A DNA stretch of 64,000 bases from Alkalicoccobacillus porphyridii (lineage in GTDB: Bacteria; Bacillota; Bacilli; Bacillales; Bacillaceae_D): positions 1 to 64,000 of the forward strand of contig NZ_VLXZ01000003.1 of NCBI RefSeq assembly GCF_007293315.1. The letters are read 5' to 3'. A program made the position numbers and the translations under genes. Of the stretch, positions 15,345 through 25,123 are shown piece after piece (position 1 is the stretch's first letter; each line of letters starts with the position of its first letter). Below the pieces are notes generated by a model. The model worked only from the letters and a program-made list of their open reading frames with translations. It had not been told where the DNA came from and did no database searches.

Positions 15345-16136
15345 TTAGCTATTCGTTTGAAGCACCCAGGTACGGATTGCCTTCGCAACGCCTGCCTCAT
15401 TATTCGTTGAGGTCACCCAATCCGCTTGTTCTTTTACATATTTCTGAGCATTCCCCATAGCTACACCAATTCCTGCTTCTTTAATCATCGCTAGGTCGTT
15501 CAAACTATCTCCAACTGCCATCATTTCTGATAAAGAGATATCGAGTAATTTGCCTACCTTTTCTAAACCTAGTGCTTTATTAATCCCTGCTGCATTGATT
15601 TCAAGATTCGTCGGGCTTGAATTTGATAGCTCCAGCTCTGGATGAGATTCTAGCTGCTCCCTGATTGTGGCACGTGTTACATCATCCTTGATATCAAAGC
15701 CAAATTTAAGCCATTCCGTCTGATGGATGTCCTCTGGCATTTCACCGCGCCATACCTCACCGACAGCTGCAGCCCATATATGAGTATCCTCATGCTCTTT
15801 ACTAAGATCCCACATTTTTTGTACCAGCTGACTGTCTAGCTTGTTACGCTCCACTAAATTACGTTCCTTGTCCCAAATTTCACTACCATTTACTGTTACT
15901 AGATAGGACTCTAGCTTTAATGCATCTGCAAACTCGCCACACGTCATCAACGAGCGACCAGTGCTAAGAATCACGCATATTCCCTGCTCTTGCGCTTCTG
16001 TAATGGCTTCAATATTTTCTCTTGGGATTTGGTGATCGGAATTAAGTAGGGTACCATCAATGTCCAGAGCCACTAATTTAATCTCTTTTCTACTCACTGC
16101 ATTTGCCACTCTCTCCACTCCTATCATTTTACTCAC
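15345..16136 (-). CDS. Cof-type HAD-IIB family hydrolase
   Basis: A 263-residue phosphatase. HAD motif I is LVALDIDGTLLNSD (residues 21-34), motif II ILSTGRS, a type IIB cap lies in the middle, the lysine motif is GINKALGLEK, and motif IV is AVGDSLNDLAMIKEAGIGVAMGNA. The GTG start at 16136 overlaps the TGA stop of the upstream dipeptidase (GTGA), which supports coupling; an internal GTG at MSRKEIKL would give the usual family N-terminus. Such enzymes act on sugar phosphates or other small phosphoesters; the specific substrate is unknown. Confidence 0.85.
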   Translation of the reverse strand: MSKMIGVERVANAVSRKEIKLVALDIDGTLLNSDHQIPRENIEAITEAQEQGICVILSTGRSLMTCGEFADALKLESYLVTVNGSEIWDKERNLVERNKLDSQLVQKMWDLSKEHEDTHIWAAAVGEVWRGEMPEDIHQTEWLKFGFDIKDDVTRATIREQLESHPELELSNSSPTNLEINAAGINKALGLEKVGKLLDISLSEMMAVGDSLNDLAMIKEAGIGVAMGNAQKYVKEQADWVTSTNNEAGVAKAIRTWVLQTNS

Positions 16137-17521
16137 TTCTCAAACTGTAGTGTTTCCCAAAAATAAATTAATGTTTCCATGCCCTTGTCAAAATTCTCTA
16201 AATGAAAATGCTCATTGGGTGCATGGAAATTCTCCGATGGCAAACCAAATCCCATTAACAAAATAGGAATGTTTAAGACTTGGTCAAAGGTTTCGACCAC
16301 AGGGATGGATCCCCCCATTCTTGTAAAAACAGCCGGCGTGCCATAGACCGCTTCATAGGCGTCCGTTGCCGTTTTAAACGCAGGATGATCCGTCGGGGCT
16401 AAAAATGGTTTACCTTGATCATAACGGGTCGTAGTCAACGTTACGCCAGGAGGAGTATGGCTTTGCAAATGCTCTTCAATCTGTTGAATGATAACATCTG
16501 GGTCCTGACCAGGAACAAGTCTACACGTGATTTTCGCATGGGCTTCTGAAGGAATAACTGTTTTCACACCTTCCCCTTGGAAACCTCCGTAGATACCATT
16601 AATTTCGAGTGTTGGGCGTACCCACGTGTGCTCCCGTGCTGTATAACCCTTCTCACCAAAAAGCTCATTGAGGTGTAGCTCTTCTTTTAATTCAGATTCA
16701 AAATCTCCTAACTGGGCGTAGCTGGCACGCTCTTCTTCAGTTGGTTCGATGACATCATCATAGAACCCCTTAACCTGGATGCGCCCATCTTCATCACGCA
16801 AGGTATCAAGTAGCTGGACGAGTGCATGCACTGAATTCTGAACGGCACCTCCGTACAAACCTGAATGCAAATCTCCTTTTGCTCCTTTTACATCAATCTG
16901 AAGACTACACATTCCTCTGAGTCCCTTACATACAGCAGGTCTGCCTTTGCCAAGCATCGGAGTATCAGAAATTAAAAGGACATCAGCTGAGAGAAGCTGC
17001 TCATTTGACTGAACAAACTCATCTAAGCTTGGACTACCGATCTCTTCCTCTCCCTCAATGAGAAACTTCACATTAAAGGGTAATGATCCCTTCGTCGCAA
17101 GCAGGGCCTGCACAGCTTTTACATGCATAAAGGTTTGTCCCTTATCATCGCTCGCCCCACGTGCAAATAGCTTCTCTTCATGTACGATTGGTTCAAATGG
17201 TGGGCTATCCCATAGCTCTACGGGATCAACCGGCTGAACATCATAGTGACCGTAAATGAGTACAGTATGATCATTATCAGCTGACGTCCACTCCCCATAC
17301 ACGACTGGATGCCCAGGTGTCTCCATGATTTCAGCCTTTTGCATTCCTGCCGTCTTTAATGCTTCAACCGTCCAGTTGGCAGCATCACGGACATCGCCCT
17401 TATGATCGGAAATAGAACTAATGCTCGGAATCCGGAGAAATTCAATTAACTCGTTTATGTATTCTTGACGATTTTCCTTAATATATGATGTAGCGACTTG
17501 TGACATCATCATCATCTCCAT
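16133..17521 (-). CDS. M20-family dipeptidase
   Basis: A 462-residue metallopeptidase of the M20 dipeptidase group (carnosinase-like CNDP family). Metal-ligand motifs are LIYGHYDVQPV, FARGASDDKGQTFMH, FLIEGEEEIGSPS and VCKGLRGMCS, with the late HFHLENFD. The lid domain lies about residues 200-370. The start is in a run of ATG codons; any of three gives a similar protein, with GGAG just upstream. It is first of a three-gene leftward unit with the HAD hydrolase and GNAT genes. It probably cleaves imported dipeptides. Confidence 0.86.
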   Translation of the reverse strand: MEMMMMSQVATSYIKENRQEYINELIEFLRIPSISSISDHKGDVRDAANWTVEALKTAGMQKAEIMETPGHPVVYGEWTSADNDHTVLIYGHYDVQPVDPVELWDSPPFEPIVHEEKLFARGASDDKGQTFMHVKAVQALLATKGSLPFNVKFLIEGEEEIGSPSLDEFVQSNEQLLSADVLLISDTPMLGKGRPAVCKGLRGMCSLQIDVKGAKGDLHSGLYGGAVQNSVHALVQLLDTLRDEDGRIQVKGFYDDVIEPTEEERASYAQLGDFESELKEELHLNELFGEKGYTAREHTWVRPTLEINGIYGGFQGEGVKTVIPSEAHAKITCRLVPGQDPDVIIQQIEEHLQSHTPPGVTLTTTRYDQGKPFLAPTDHPAFKTATDAYEAVYGTPAVFTRMGGSIPVVETFDQVLNIPILLMGFGLPSENFHAPNEHFHLENFDKGMETLIYFWETLQFEK

Positions 17522-17616
17522 TCAAATGGGTTTGACCTTAGTTTATCACAGGATCGTGTTGATAAACGAATGCCATCCTCTAAAAAACACTCCTGCGTAC
17601 CCAGTACCTAAAATGA

Positions 17617-17648
17617 AAAACCTCAACCACAAAGGGTCGAGGTTTCTC
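17617..17648 (-). terminator. Terminator of the SLC13 transporter gene
   Basis: AAACCTC and GAGGTTT pair around GACCCTTTGTGGTT (minus strand), followed by TTTTTCATTTT. It lies about 35 bases after the transporter stop. Confidence 0.6.
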
Positions 17649-17682
17649 ACCTGTTAAGCTATGAAATGTCTCTTAACTATAA

Positions 17683-19365
17683 CTAGTTTCTGAAGCTTTC
17701 TGGGAAGACCGTTAAATCTATTCCCCATAGAGTCGGGAGTATGAGATAGACCGCCCCTACTATAAGAATGGTTGCAATAATATTAACAACAAACCCAACC
17801 CGCACCATCTCAATGATTTTCAGCTTTCCTGTACCAAATATAATCGCATTTGGCGGTGTTCCAACTGGCAACATAAATGCACAGTTTGCAGCCATTGCAC
17901 ATGGCACCATAACGGCATACGGATGAATGTTTATCGCCACAGCTAATGCAGCAACAATTGGTAAAATCATTGTAGCGGTTGCTGTGTTTGATGTGATCTC
18001 CGTAAGCGCCATAATGAGAAGCGTAGATGCTAAGATAACAATAAAGATATGCATTCCATCTAAAACTCTAAGCTGATCGCCCATCCAATCAGATAGACCT
18101 GATGATGTGAAGCCTGCAGCAATCGCTAGACCTCCTCCGAAAAGAAGTAAAACCCCCCACGGAATTTCTTTTGAATCCTTCCATTCAAGAATTCTTGATC
18201 CAAATTTTCTAGAGGCTGGGACAAGGAAAAGTGTAGCCGTTGCGACCATGGCAATCATACCGTCAGTTAAGTCTAGGTTTTCAAAAAGATTAGTCCATAC
18301 TAGTTCTCTCGTGACCCACATAATCGCTGTTAATACAAAAACTACGGCTACAACCTTCTCTTCAAAAGCCATGACTCCAAGTGCTTTACGCTCTTTAGAG
18401 ATGACTTCTTGTCCACCTGGTAACCCTTTTATGTTCATCTTAAATGCAAATCTACCTAAATAAAGCCATGTAAAGCTGATTAATAGAGCAACCACTGGCG
18501 TGGCAAAGAGCATCCATAAAGCAAAGGATATCTCGACTCCAAAGATCTCGTTAACCTGAGCAGCTAAAATAATATTGGGAGGCGTACCAATTAATGTCCC
18601 TAGACCACCAATCGTCCCAGCGTAACCAATACCAAAGATGAGTGCTTTCTCAAACTTAGGTAATTCTTTTTCCTCAGGTTTGCCTTTTAAAGCTGCGGCA
18701 ACCTGTGCTGTGATGGCAAGCCCCATAGGAATCATCATCATAACTGCTGCAGTATTAGAGACCCACATAGATAGAAATCCTGTGGCAACCATAAAACCTA
18801 GCAAAATTCGTTGAGTACTTGTTCCAATTAGTGCGATAATTCCTAGTGCTATTCGTTTATGAAGGTCCCACTTTTCCATCGCTGTTGCAATAAAGAAGCC
18901 GCCTAAAAATAAGAAAATAATATCATTTCCATATGCTGATACTACAGCGTCTGATTCAAGAGCCCCTGTAAGTGGCAATAATACAATTGGTAATAAGGAT
19001 GTAGCTGGAATAGGCATAGCTTCTGTAATCCACCAGGTTGCTACCCAAAGAGTTACAGCAAGAACCGCCTTTCCTTCTGCAGATAATCCGTCAGGTTGAA
19101 AAAAGAACATGGTTAAGATGAATAATAGTGGTCCAAGCAGTAATCCTACAACCTGTGGCTTAGCATAAGGCTTCTTATAATCTTTATCATCCTCAGGACC
19201 TTGATTGTTAGATTGAGAATTCCCTTTATTTTTATCACTAGCTGAGTGATATTGCTGTTTAGCAGTATTAGCATCTTTTTGATAGGAAAATACATTTAAT
19301 AGACGTTTTGTTTGTCTATGTGATTGCCAAAGACTTGCCCAAACATTTGCAGTAAATGCTTTCAT
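17683..19365 (-). CDS. SLC13/DASS sodium-coupled dicarboxylate transporter
   Basis: A 560-residue permease of the divalent anion:Na+ symporter family (SdcS/SdcL type), which imports succinate, malate, fumarate or similar. About 11-12 membrane segments begin near residue 75. Family motifs are WWITEAMPIPATSLLP, SNTAAVMMMIP, GTLIGTPPNIILA, SNTATATMILP and LPVGTPPNAIIFG. Residues 1-70 form an unusually long hydrophilic N-terminus rich in Gln, Asn and Lys. The neighbouring CitA/DcuS-type sensor and regulator very likely induce it, and a cre site just before the ribosome binding site suggests glucose repression. Confidence 0.87.
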   Translation of the reverse strand: MKAFTANVWASLWQSHRQTKRLLNVFSYQKDANTAKQQYHSASDKNKGNSQSNNQGPEDDKDYKKPYAKPQVVGLLLGPLLFILTMFFFQPDGLSAEGKAVLAVTLWVATWWITEAMPIPATSLLPIVLLPLTGALESDAVVSAYGNDIIFLFLGGFFIATAMEKWDLHKRIALGIIALIGTSTQRILLGFMVATGFLSMWVSNTAAVMMMIPMGLAITAQVAAALKGKPEEKELPKFEKALIFGIGYAGTIGGLGTLIGTPPNIILAAQVNEIFGVEISFALWMLFATPVVALLISFTWLYLGRFAFKMNIKGLPGGQEVISKERKALGVMAFEEKVVAVVFVLTAIMWVTRELVWTNLFENLDLTDGMIAMVATATLFLVPASRKFGSRILEWKDSKEIPWGVLLLFGGGLAIAAGFTSSGLSDWMGDQLRVLDGMHIFIVILASTLLIMALTEITSNTATATMILPIVAALAVAINIHPYAVMVPCAMAANCAFMLPVGTPPNAIIFGTGKLKIIEMVRVGFVVNIIATILIVGAVYLILPTLWGIDLTVFPESFRN

Positions 19366-19384
19366 ATATAATACCCTCCCCGAT

Positions 19385-19398
19385 TGTAAGCGCTTGCT
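19385..19398 (-). promoter_or_regulatory. cre site (CcpA) before the SLC13 transporter
   Basis: TGTAAGCGCTTGCT matches the CcpA operator consensus TGWNARCGNTWNCW at nearly all positions. It lies 20-33 bases before the start codon, directly upstream of the ribosome binding site, a position where CcpA would act as a roadblock. Confidence 0.68.
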
Positions 19399-19470
19399 TC
19401 ATTTTGGTTTAATTTGTTCTCTCCGTCCACTTTAATTAACTAAAAACAGACCTTTTTGAAACTTTTTTAA

Positions 19471-20196
19471 CTAGAAAGAGGAATCACTTTCAAGAACGGT
19501 AGCGATATACTCATGTCCCTTAGAGCTTAGCTTATATTGTTGAAGTGGTCTTCCTGTTCCTTCATATGAGTAATCATGCTCAAGCAATGCGTATTCCTCG
19601 AGATACCGTAAATATTTACGCAAAGATACTCTGGATATGGAGGTAGCGTCTGCTAAATCAGCTGTCGAAAACCAATCATCAAATGTCTGGATTTCATTTA
19701 AAATCCGCAAAAATGTATGCTTGGTAATTCCTTTAGGCAACTCCTCTTGTTGGATTTCATCTCCTGGTGTTCTAGGTAGAAATAATGTATCAAGCTCCTC
19801 TTGCTTAAGTGCTTCCATGCGAAGCTGCTGATAGCGCTGTGCATAGACATGTAATGCTTCTTTAAAACGATCAAACTCAAACGGCTTCATGAGGTAATCT
19901 ACCGCACCATATCTCAGGGCCGTCTGAATTGAACTTTGATCGTTAGCTGATGTGACTACAATGACATCAACTTCTATATTCCCTTTTCGCAGATCAACTA
20001 ACATGTCCAAGCCATTTTCATGATTAATATAAATATCTAGTAAAATGACATGGACCTCATTCTCCTCAAGAATCTCCCACGCTTCCTTTATGGTGCTAGC
20101 CGTTCCAACCGTTTGGAAACCTTCAATTCTTTCTAAATAAATACCATTAAACTTAGCCACCATTGGATCGTCTTCAACTATTAATACGTTTATCAT
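19471..20196 (-). CDS. Two-component response regulator, CitT/DctR/MalR type
   Basis: A 241-residue regulator. The receiver domain (1-120) has the acidic pair EDD at residues 8-10, the phospho-acceptor Asp in ILLDIYINHENG and the conserved Lys in DYLMKPFEF. The C-terminal part is a winged-helix with SISRVSLRKYLRYLEE as recognition helix region, as in CitB/DcuR-type regulators. The gene overlaps the sensor kinase by 23 bases. It probably activates the SLC13 transporter gene 105 bases downstream when dicarboxylate is present. Confidence 0.88.
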   Translation of the reverse strand: MINVLIVEDDPMVAKFNGIYLERIEGFQTVGTASTIKEAWEILEENEVHVILLDIYINHENGLDMLVDLRKGNIEVDVIVVTSANDQSSIQTALRYGAVDYLMKPFEFDRFKEALHVYAQRYQQLRMEALKQEELDTLFLPRTPGDEIQQEELPKGITKHTFLRILNEIQTFDDWFSTADLADATSISRVSLRKYLRYLEEYALLEHDYSYEGTGRPLQQYKLSSKGHEYIATVLESDSSF

Positions 20197-21835
20197 GGTT
20201 ATCTCCTTCTATCGGCAATGCGGCTCGCAGTGTCACACCTAAATCGTCGTTTGCTTGAATATCTAGCCGCCCGTTCAGTTCTTCAAGTGATGACTGCATG
20301 AGGTATAATCCAAATCCTCGTTTCGACCCTTTTGTTGATTGCCCCTTCTGCCTCAGGTTATCTAGCTCTGACTGTGTGACCGTTAATCCATTATCTTTTA
20401 GCTGCCAAATTATTTCTCCTAGTCTAACATCCATAGTGATTTCTATTTTAGGATTTGAACTAGATTCAAGTGCCTCTGCTGCATTATCTAAGCTGTTTCC
20501 AATAACGGTAATGATGACATTTGTATATTTTGTATCCTTCACTACCGGCCATGCCGTTTGGCCAGAAAAAGTGACCTGAATCCCTTTTCTTTTTAAAACA
20601 TTAAGCTTGTTTAACATGTAACCTACTAGTACTGGGTCTTTGAGGTGGCGAGACATCCAACCGACGTCCTCCTGATAATAAGTTGAAATGGTTTTAATGT
20701 AATCTCGAAGCTCATCATAAGACTCTGTATGTACCATGGCTGAAACCACATGCAACTTATTCATAAACTCATGTGTGTGACTGCTTAAGGATTCTGCATA
20801 GGATTTTATTCCTGATAGTTGATCCAGAGCCAAGGCAAGCTCTGTTGTATCTTGAAATGTCGCCATCGCTCCTAATTGAACACCATTAGAACTAACTGGA
20901 ACTCGTGTGACAACTAATTCATAATCCTGAAGTTTCATCGGCTGATTTCGTTTGATGTCACCCGTCTTTAATACCTCATGAAGCTCAAATTCAGGGAGGA
21001 TATCCGCAATAGGTTGATGGAGAGGCTCGGTTGTTTTCCCCGTCTTATGTAACAGATCTAATGCTGTAGCATTACAGACAATGACTTTCCCTTCAGCATC
21101 TACTACGATAATCCCTTCCTGTACAGACGATAGGATCGCTTCACGTGTTTCCAGCAATTGAGTGATTTCAACTGGTTCAAGGTCGTGCATTGATTTTTTA
21201 ACTTTTTTTGCAAGGAGAATGGCTCCAAGTATAGCTGGAATGATACCAAGAACCCCACCAAGCCACACCATTAGCTGACTTCGATAGACTGCATCATTGA
21301 TATTGTCTGTTAATATCCCTACGGCTACAACTCCAACCTGATCTCCCACCTCGTTTGTGACTGGAATGAAAGCTCGTAAAGACTCACCTAACGTACCTTC
21401 TGCTGTTGATGTATAGGTCTGCCCCCCAAACGCAGGACTTACATCATCACCGACAAATTGTCTTCCTATCTGTTCCTCTAATGGATGTGTTAATCGAACA
21501 CGATTCATGTTCATCACCACGATGTAATCAACGCCAGTTTCCGTTTGGACTTCATCTGCATAAGCTTGTAGCTCATCCTGTGTTCTTTCTGCTTGAAGGC
21601 CTTCTATCACTACAGGGGAGCGGGCAAACGAGGTTGCAATGGTCCATGCTTTGTCTTCAAGTGATGCTTTTGTTGATTTGGCATAATCATAAGCAACAAG
21701 CATACCCGTACATAAGAGTGCAATTAATACGACCGTACAGACAAGCAAGATAATGACTGTTCTTAAGTTGTAGGGGTTTTTCCGCTTCCAGATTCGTGTG
21801 CCCACTTTCTCGTTTAACTCCTTTTGTCTCTTCAC
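20174..21835 (-). CDS. Sensor histidine kinase, CitA/DcuS/MalK type
   Basis: A 553-residue membrane kinase. There is a membrane segment at about 26-50, an extracellular PASC/dCache-like sensor (55-185) with VDYIVVMNMNRVRLTHP and GEIGRQFVGD-like residues, a second membrane segment near 190-210, a cytoplasmic PAS domain (230-325), a dimerisation helix with phospho-acceptor His in SHTHEFMNKLH, and the ATPase domain (NSLDNAAEAL, GFGLYLM). The annotated GTG start at 21835 has no clear ribosome binding site; GTG 21805, with AAAAGGAG upstream, is possible. It likely senses an external dicarboxylate. Confidence 0.86.
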   Translation of the reverse strand: MKRQKELNEKVGTRIWKRKNPYNLRTVIILLVCTVVLIALLCTGMLVAYDYAKSTKASLEDKAWTIATSFARSPVVIEGLQAERTQDELQAYADEVQTETGVDYIVVMNMNRVRLTHPLEEQIGRQFVGDDVSPAFGGQTYTSTAEGTLGESLRAFIPVTNEVGDQVGVVAVGILTDNINDAVYRSQLMVWLGGVLGIIPAILGAILLAKKVKKSMHDLEPVEITQLLETREAILSSVQEGIIVVDAEGKVIVCNATALDLLHKTGKTTEPLHQPIADILPEFELHEVLKTGDIKRNQPMKLQDYELVVTRVPVSSNGVQLGAMATFQDTTELALALDQLSGIKSYAESLSSHTHEFMNKLHVVSAMVHTESYDELRDYIKTISTYYQEDVGWMSRHLKDPVLVGYMLNKLNVLKRKGIQVTFSGQTAWPVVKDTKYTNVIITVIGNSLDNAAEALESSSNPKIEITMDVRLGEIIWQLKDNGLTVTQSELDNLRQKGQSTKGSKRGFGLYLMQSSLEELNGRLDIQANDDLGVTLRAALPIEGDNHDKRINS

Positions 21836-21892
21836 GTGAATAATTAATAGCTTTACTATAACAAAGAACTTCTTGGGAAAACAGGAAACAGG

Positions 21893-21935
21893 AATAAGCT
21901 CGTTCTCTTATACATCAAAGAGACGAGCTTATTTA
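21893..21935 (-). terminator. Terminator of the chemoreceptor gene
   Basis: AATAAGCTCGTTCTCTT (21893-21909) pairs with AAGAGACGAGCTTATT (21918-21933) with one bulge. It lies about 35 bases beyond the chemoreceptor stop. Confidence 0.6.
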
Positions 21936-21967
21936 AACATCCATTAGACTTAATTGTCAGTACATGG

Positions 21968-23959
21968 TTACCATTTAAAGACTTGCACAAGCTCCTGGAG
22001 TTCCTCAGAGAGTCTTGTGAGACTTTCTGCAGAGCTTGAGATTTCTTCCATTGAAGCCAGTTGTTCTTCAGTTGAAGCAGACACGCTCTGCATCTCTGAT
22101 GAGGTTTCTGCCGCACTCGCAGAGACTTCTTTAAATACGTCGACAAATTGTCTCGCATCCGATGAAATTTGCATAGATTCTGTCTTAACATGGTTAATTT
22201 TTGAGAGCATGTCGCTCATATACTCATCAATCTGATCAAATGAATGATCTGCCTGCTTTGCAACCTGAATTCCCTTTTCTACTTCAACCCCACCAACATT
22301 CATTGCATGAGAAGCTAACTCCACTTGATCTTGAATCTTTAGGATGATGGTTTTAATCTGATTATTGGCAGCAGCCGATTGCTCTGCAAGCTTTCTTACT
22401 TCCTCTGCGACAACAGCAAAACCCTTACCTGTTTCACCTGCTCTGGCTGCTTCGATTGAGGCATTCAGTGCAAGGAGATTCGTCTGTTCGGCAATATCCT
22501 TAATTACATTTGTGACCTGGTTAATCTCCCTTGAGCTTTCCCCAAGCTGATTCATTCTCTGTGATACCACGGAGCTTGTTTCTTGAATGGTATTCATTTG
22601 CTCCATACTCGATTCAACTGCCCTGCTTCCAGCCATGACAGCAGTTTGCACCTTTCCAGCGGTGGTTGAGGTTACTGCAGAATGTTGCTCGATCTCATCG
22701 ATTGATGCTGATAGATGCGTAGCCTTGTGTGAACTGTTCTCCATTGCTTGCCCTTGAGCCTCAGTTGTTGATACAACCTCTTGAACGACAGTAGTGATCT
22801 GTTCTGTTGCTTTTGTGTTCTGTTCTGAACTGGCTAGTAGCTGCTCCGATGCTGCTGCTACTTGAGTTGATTTTTCTAGAACACCTTGTAATAGATCGAG
22901 AAAAGACACTCTCATCTGCTCAAAGGCTGAAGCAAGCTGACCCATTTCGTCTTTTCGATTTTGCCGTAGCTCAGGATGTTCGCTTAGGTCTCCTGTGCCC
23001 ATGATGCCGGCTACCTTTACCAACGTATGAATTGGTTTTGTAATGGATCGAATAACTGCAATAATTAAGATCATCCCTACTATAAGAGTACTCCCCATCA
23101 CGATCAACGTGTGCCAAAATATAGGGTTCACTGCCTCAGACACTTCATCTGAGAACATGGTTCCAGCGACCTTCCAGCCTGTTACGTCGTTTGTGAGATA
23201 GGACATATATTTGTCTTCAGATTCAAAGATATATTCAAACTGACCTGCATCATCCTGGTACATCCTTGCAAAGAAGTCGTCCTGCGCCACTGTACCCGCT
23301 TCCTGAGTTGGATGTGAAATAAAGCTCTGGTTTCGATCAAGCAAAAACATGTAGCCTTCTTTACCGACAGTGATTGATTCTAGCATACGGGTGAGGTCAT
23401 CTAATTCTAAGTCAACAGCTACAACCCCACTGCCATCATCTAAAGCTCTAGAGAGCGTAATCGACATATTCCCTGTAGCCATAGAGGCATAAGGCGCTGA
23501 TACAAATATCTCTCCGGCATTTAACTTTGCTTGCTGATACCAAGTACGTTCTCTGACATCAAATGATTCAGGATAATCATAGGTAGAAGGATGGTAGATA
23601 AAGGTACCAGAATCTGTCCCTATTAATGCTTGCCCAACATTTTCCTGCGAGATATAAAATTGTTCAATAAAGGTATCGACCGCTTGATCCTCTAACGTGT
23701 CGGATAACACATTCGCTAATAGGTCCAAATTTTCTTCTTGTGATTTAATATATTGGTTTATGGTTTGATTTAATGTTTCAATGCTTTCATCTGCTTCCTG
23801 TTTAATTAAAGACTCTGTGTTATTCCTTGCGCTATCGTAAGCAAAGAATCCAATGACTGATGTAGGCACAATCAAAATAAACAAAAACGAAGCGATTAAT
23901 TTCGCTCGTAAGCTCATTCCTCGTTTATAGCGATTACTCTTTTTTGGTTTGTTTTTCAT
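21968..23959 (-). CDS. Methyl-accepting chemotaxis protein with Cache sensor
   Basis: A 663-residue chemoreceptor. The first membrane segment is at about 18-40, a dCache-type extracellular ligand domain at 45-280 (with [16 protein letters not shown]), a second membrane segment near 285-310 and a HAMP domain follow, and the cytoplasmic signalling coiled coil carries the hairpin tip [18 protein letters not shown]. No C-terminal CheR-tethering pentapeptide is present. ATG 23959 has GGAGG eight bases upstream. The ligand is unknown; the adjacency to a dicarboxylate system is suggestive only. Confidence 0.9.
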   Translation of the reverse strand: MKNKPKKSNRYKRGMSLRAKLIASFLFILIVPTSVIGFFAYDSARNNTESLIKQEADESIETLNQTINQYIKSQEENLDLLANVLSDTLEDQAVDTFIEQFYISQENVGQALIGTDSGTFIYHPSTYDYPESFDVRERTWYQQAKLNAGEIFVSAPYASMATGNMSITLSRALDDGSGVVAVDLELDDLTRMLESITVGKEGYMFLLDRNQSFISHPTQEAGTVAQDDFFARMYQDDAGQFEYIFESEDKYMSYLTNDVTGWKVAGTMFSDEVSEAVNPIFWHTLIVMGSTLIVGMILIIAVIRSITKPIHTLVKVAGIMGTGDLSEHPELRQNRKDEMGQLASAFEQMRVSFLDLLQGVLEKSTQVAAASEQLLASSEQNTKATEQITTVVQEVVSTTEAQGQAMENSSHKATHLSASIDEIEQHSAVTSTTAGKVQTAVMAGSRAVESSMEQMNTIQETSSVVSQRMNQLGESSREINQVTNVIKDIAEQTNLLALNASIEAARAGETGKGFAVVAEEVRKLAEQSAAANNQIKTIILKIQDQVELASHAMNVGGVEVEKGIQVAKQADHSFDQIDEYMSDMLSKINHVKTESMQISSDARQFVDVFKEVSASAAETSSEMQSVSASTEEQLASMEEISSSAESLTRLSEELQELVQVFKW

Positions 23960-24090
23960 TGACCATTCCTCCATCTATGCCAAGGTATCCATCATCCTTA
24001 TATCGGCAACCTTGAAGGAAAAGTTAATCTTACTTAGAAAAATTTATAAATTTTTAGATTTATAAATGGGATAGAGAGGTCTCGTGATTC

Positions 24091-24200
24091 GTTTCTTCGT
24101 CCGTCGCTCCCAAAATAGGGATCCACTTACCGCGGGAGTGAGTCAATCTGGCTCTGCCATCTTAACTCGATGAACCTTTTCATTGAGTTCGCTGAAAAAT
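24091..24200 (+). repeat. Dispersed repeat, A head (copy 1) with B-end remnant
   Basis: TTCTTCGTCCGTCGCTCCC, then CTTACCGCGGGAG and CTCGATGAACC, match the head of element A at 30696 and, in reverse, 57243. It ends in GCTGAAAAATTT, which looks like a remnant of the B end sequence CACTGAAAAA. It starts the 779-base gene-free stretch upstream of the chemoreceptor. Confidence 0.65.
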
Positions 24201-24244
24201 TTATTTAAACTGTGCTCATTTGCATCACAACAGGAATCAGACTT

Positions 24245-24650
24245 GTTCTTTTTGCTATGAGCTCTTGCTTCTTGCTAAATCTTCGCTCCTCTTGGTATTC
24301 AGGCCTTTTCTCTTGCTATGAGCTCTTGCTTCTTGCTATACCTACCGCTTCTCTTGGTATTCAGGCTTTTTTTCTTGCTATGAGCTTCTGCTTCTTATTA
24401 AATCACCTGCTTCTCTTGGTATTTCTCTTGCTATGAGCTCTTGCTTCTTGCTATACCTACCGCTTCTCTTGGTATGCAGACTTTTTCTCTTGCTATGAGC
24501 TTCTGCTTCTTGCTAAATCTCCGCTCCTCTTGGTATTCAGGCTTTTTCTCTTGCTAAGAGCTCTTGCTTCTTGCTAAATCTACCGCTTCTCTTGGTATGC
24601 AGACTTTTTCTCTTGCTATGAGCTCCTGCTTCTTGCTAAATCTACCGCGT
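24245..24650 (+). repeat. Tandem array with CTTG(C/G)TA every 20-21 bp (array 1)
   Basis: About seven units of 61-62 bp, each with three copies of the word CTTGCTA or CTTGGTA. Words start at 24251, 24271, 24291, 24312, 24332, 24353, 24374, 24394 and 24415, giving steps of 20-21 bases, with one 12-base step at 24427 where a unit is shortened. A 74-codon frame across it is a by-product of the repeat and has no ribosome binding site. A related array lies at 48905. No gene is seen between the chemoreceptor start and the PH-domain gene. Confidence 0.8.
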
Positions 24651-24694
24651 TCAATAACTCAGTTGTCATTCTGCATAAGCTTTTCGATTCTCAT

Positions 24695-24736
24695 CACAAA
24701 AAATAGTGGGTAAAGTCATTGATGACTTTACCCACT
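24695..24736 (-). terminator. Terminator of the NAD salvage/PH-domain unit
   Basis: AGTGGGTAAAGTCAT (24705-24719) pairs perfectly with 24722-24736, followed leftward by TTTTTT. Near-identical palindromes end other transcription units at 35465 and 57104. Confidence 0.85.
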
Positions 24737-24738
24737 GC

Positions 24739-25110
24739 TTAAAATTCTGATCTGGATGATGCGTTTAACATGTGCTTGACGAGCTGGTTATAAAATCCTA
24801 GCGAGTCACTACCCTTTACTAGGTTTAATTGATGGCTTCTGGATCTTGTACTAATCCGAACTGGATTTGTAATGGCTATACGTCGGTCCTTTAACAGGGC
24901 GACCTCTTCAATCTTCTGATAGGGAATGGATACGACCTCCGAGGATTTTGAAACAAAGGATCTGCCAACAAAAATGATTCGTTGATCTGTTAAAGCAACA
25001 AAGTCTATTAACAAACCATACGTTTGTAACAGCCTTTCACCAGGTAGCAGAAATTCCTCTACCTTTTCTCGGTGATCATTACGGTTATCTGCATTTTTCC
25101 AAAAAGTCAT
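24739..25110 (-). CDS. Bacterial PH-domain protein
   Basis: A 123-residue protein made of one bacterial PH-like domain: FLLPGERLLQTYGLLIDFVALTDQRIIFVG is the typical start (LPGE, then LTDQRIIF), followed by SIPYQKIEEV. No membrane segment. GGAGGG precedes ATG 25110. It is last in the leftward unit pncA-pncB-nadD and 13 bases after the nadD-like gene, so it is probably co-transcribed. The family function is unknown. Confidence 0.78.
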   Translation of the reverse strand: MTFWKNADNRNDHREKVEEFLLPGERLLQTYGLLIDFVALTDQRIIFVGRSFVSKSSEVVSIPYQKIEEVALLKDRRIAITNPVRISTRSRSHQLNLVKGSDSLGFYNQLVKHMLNASSRSEF

Positions 25111-25123
25111 GACATCCCTCCGT

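Noticed and set aside
24212-24436. 74-codon frame in the first phased array
   Set aside because: Leu/Phe/Ser-rich by-product of the repeat; no ribosome binding site and the repeat unit length is not a fixed multiple of three.
24245-24650. CRISPR array in the repeat regions
   Set aside because: Units of about 62 bp lack a constant repeat with unique spacers and no cas genes are present; the same holds for 48905-49480 and for the peptide array.
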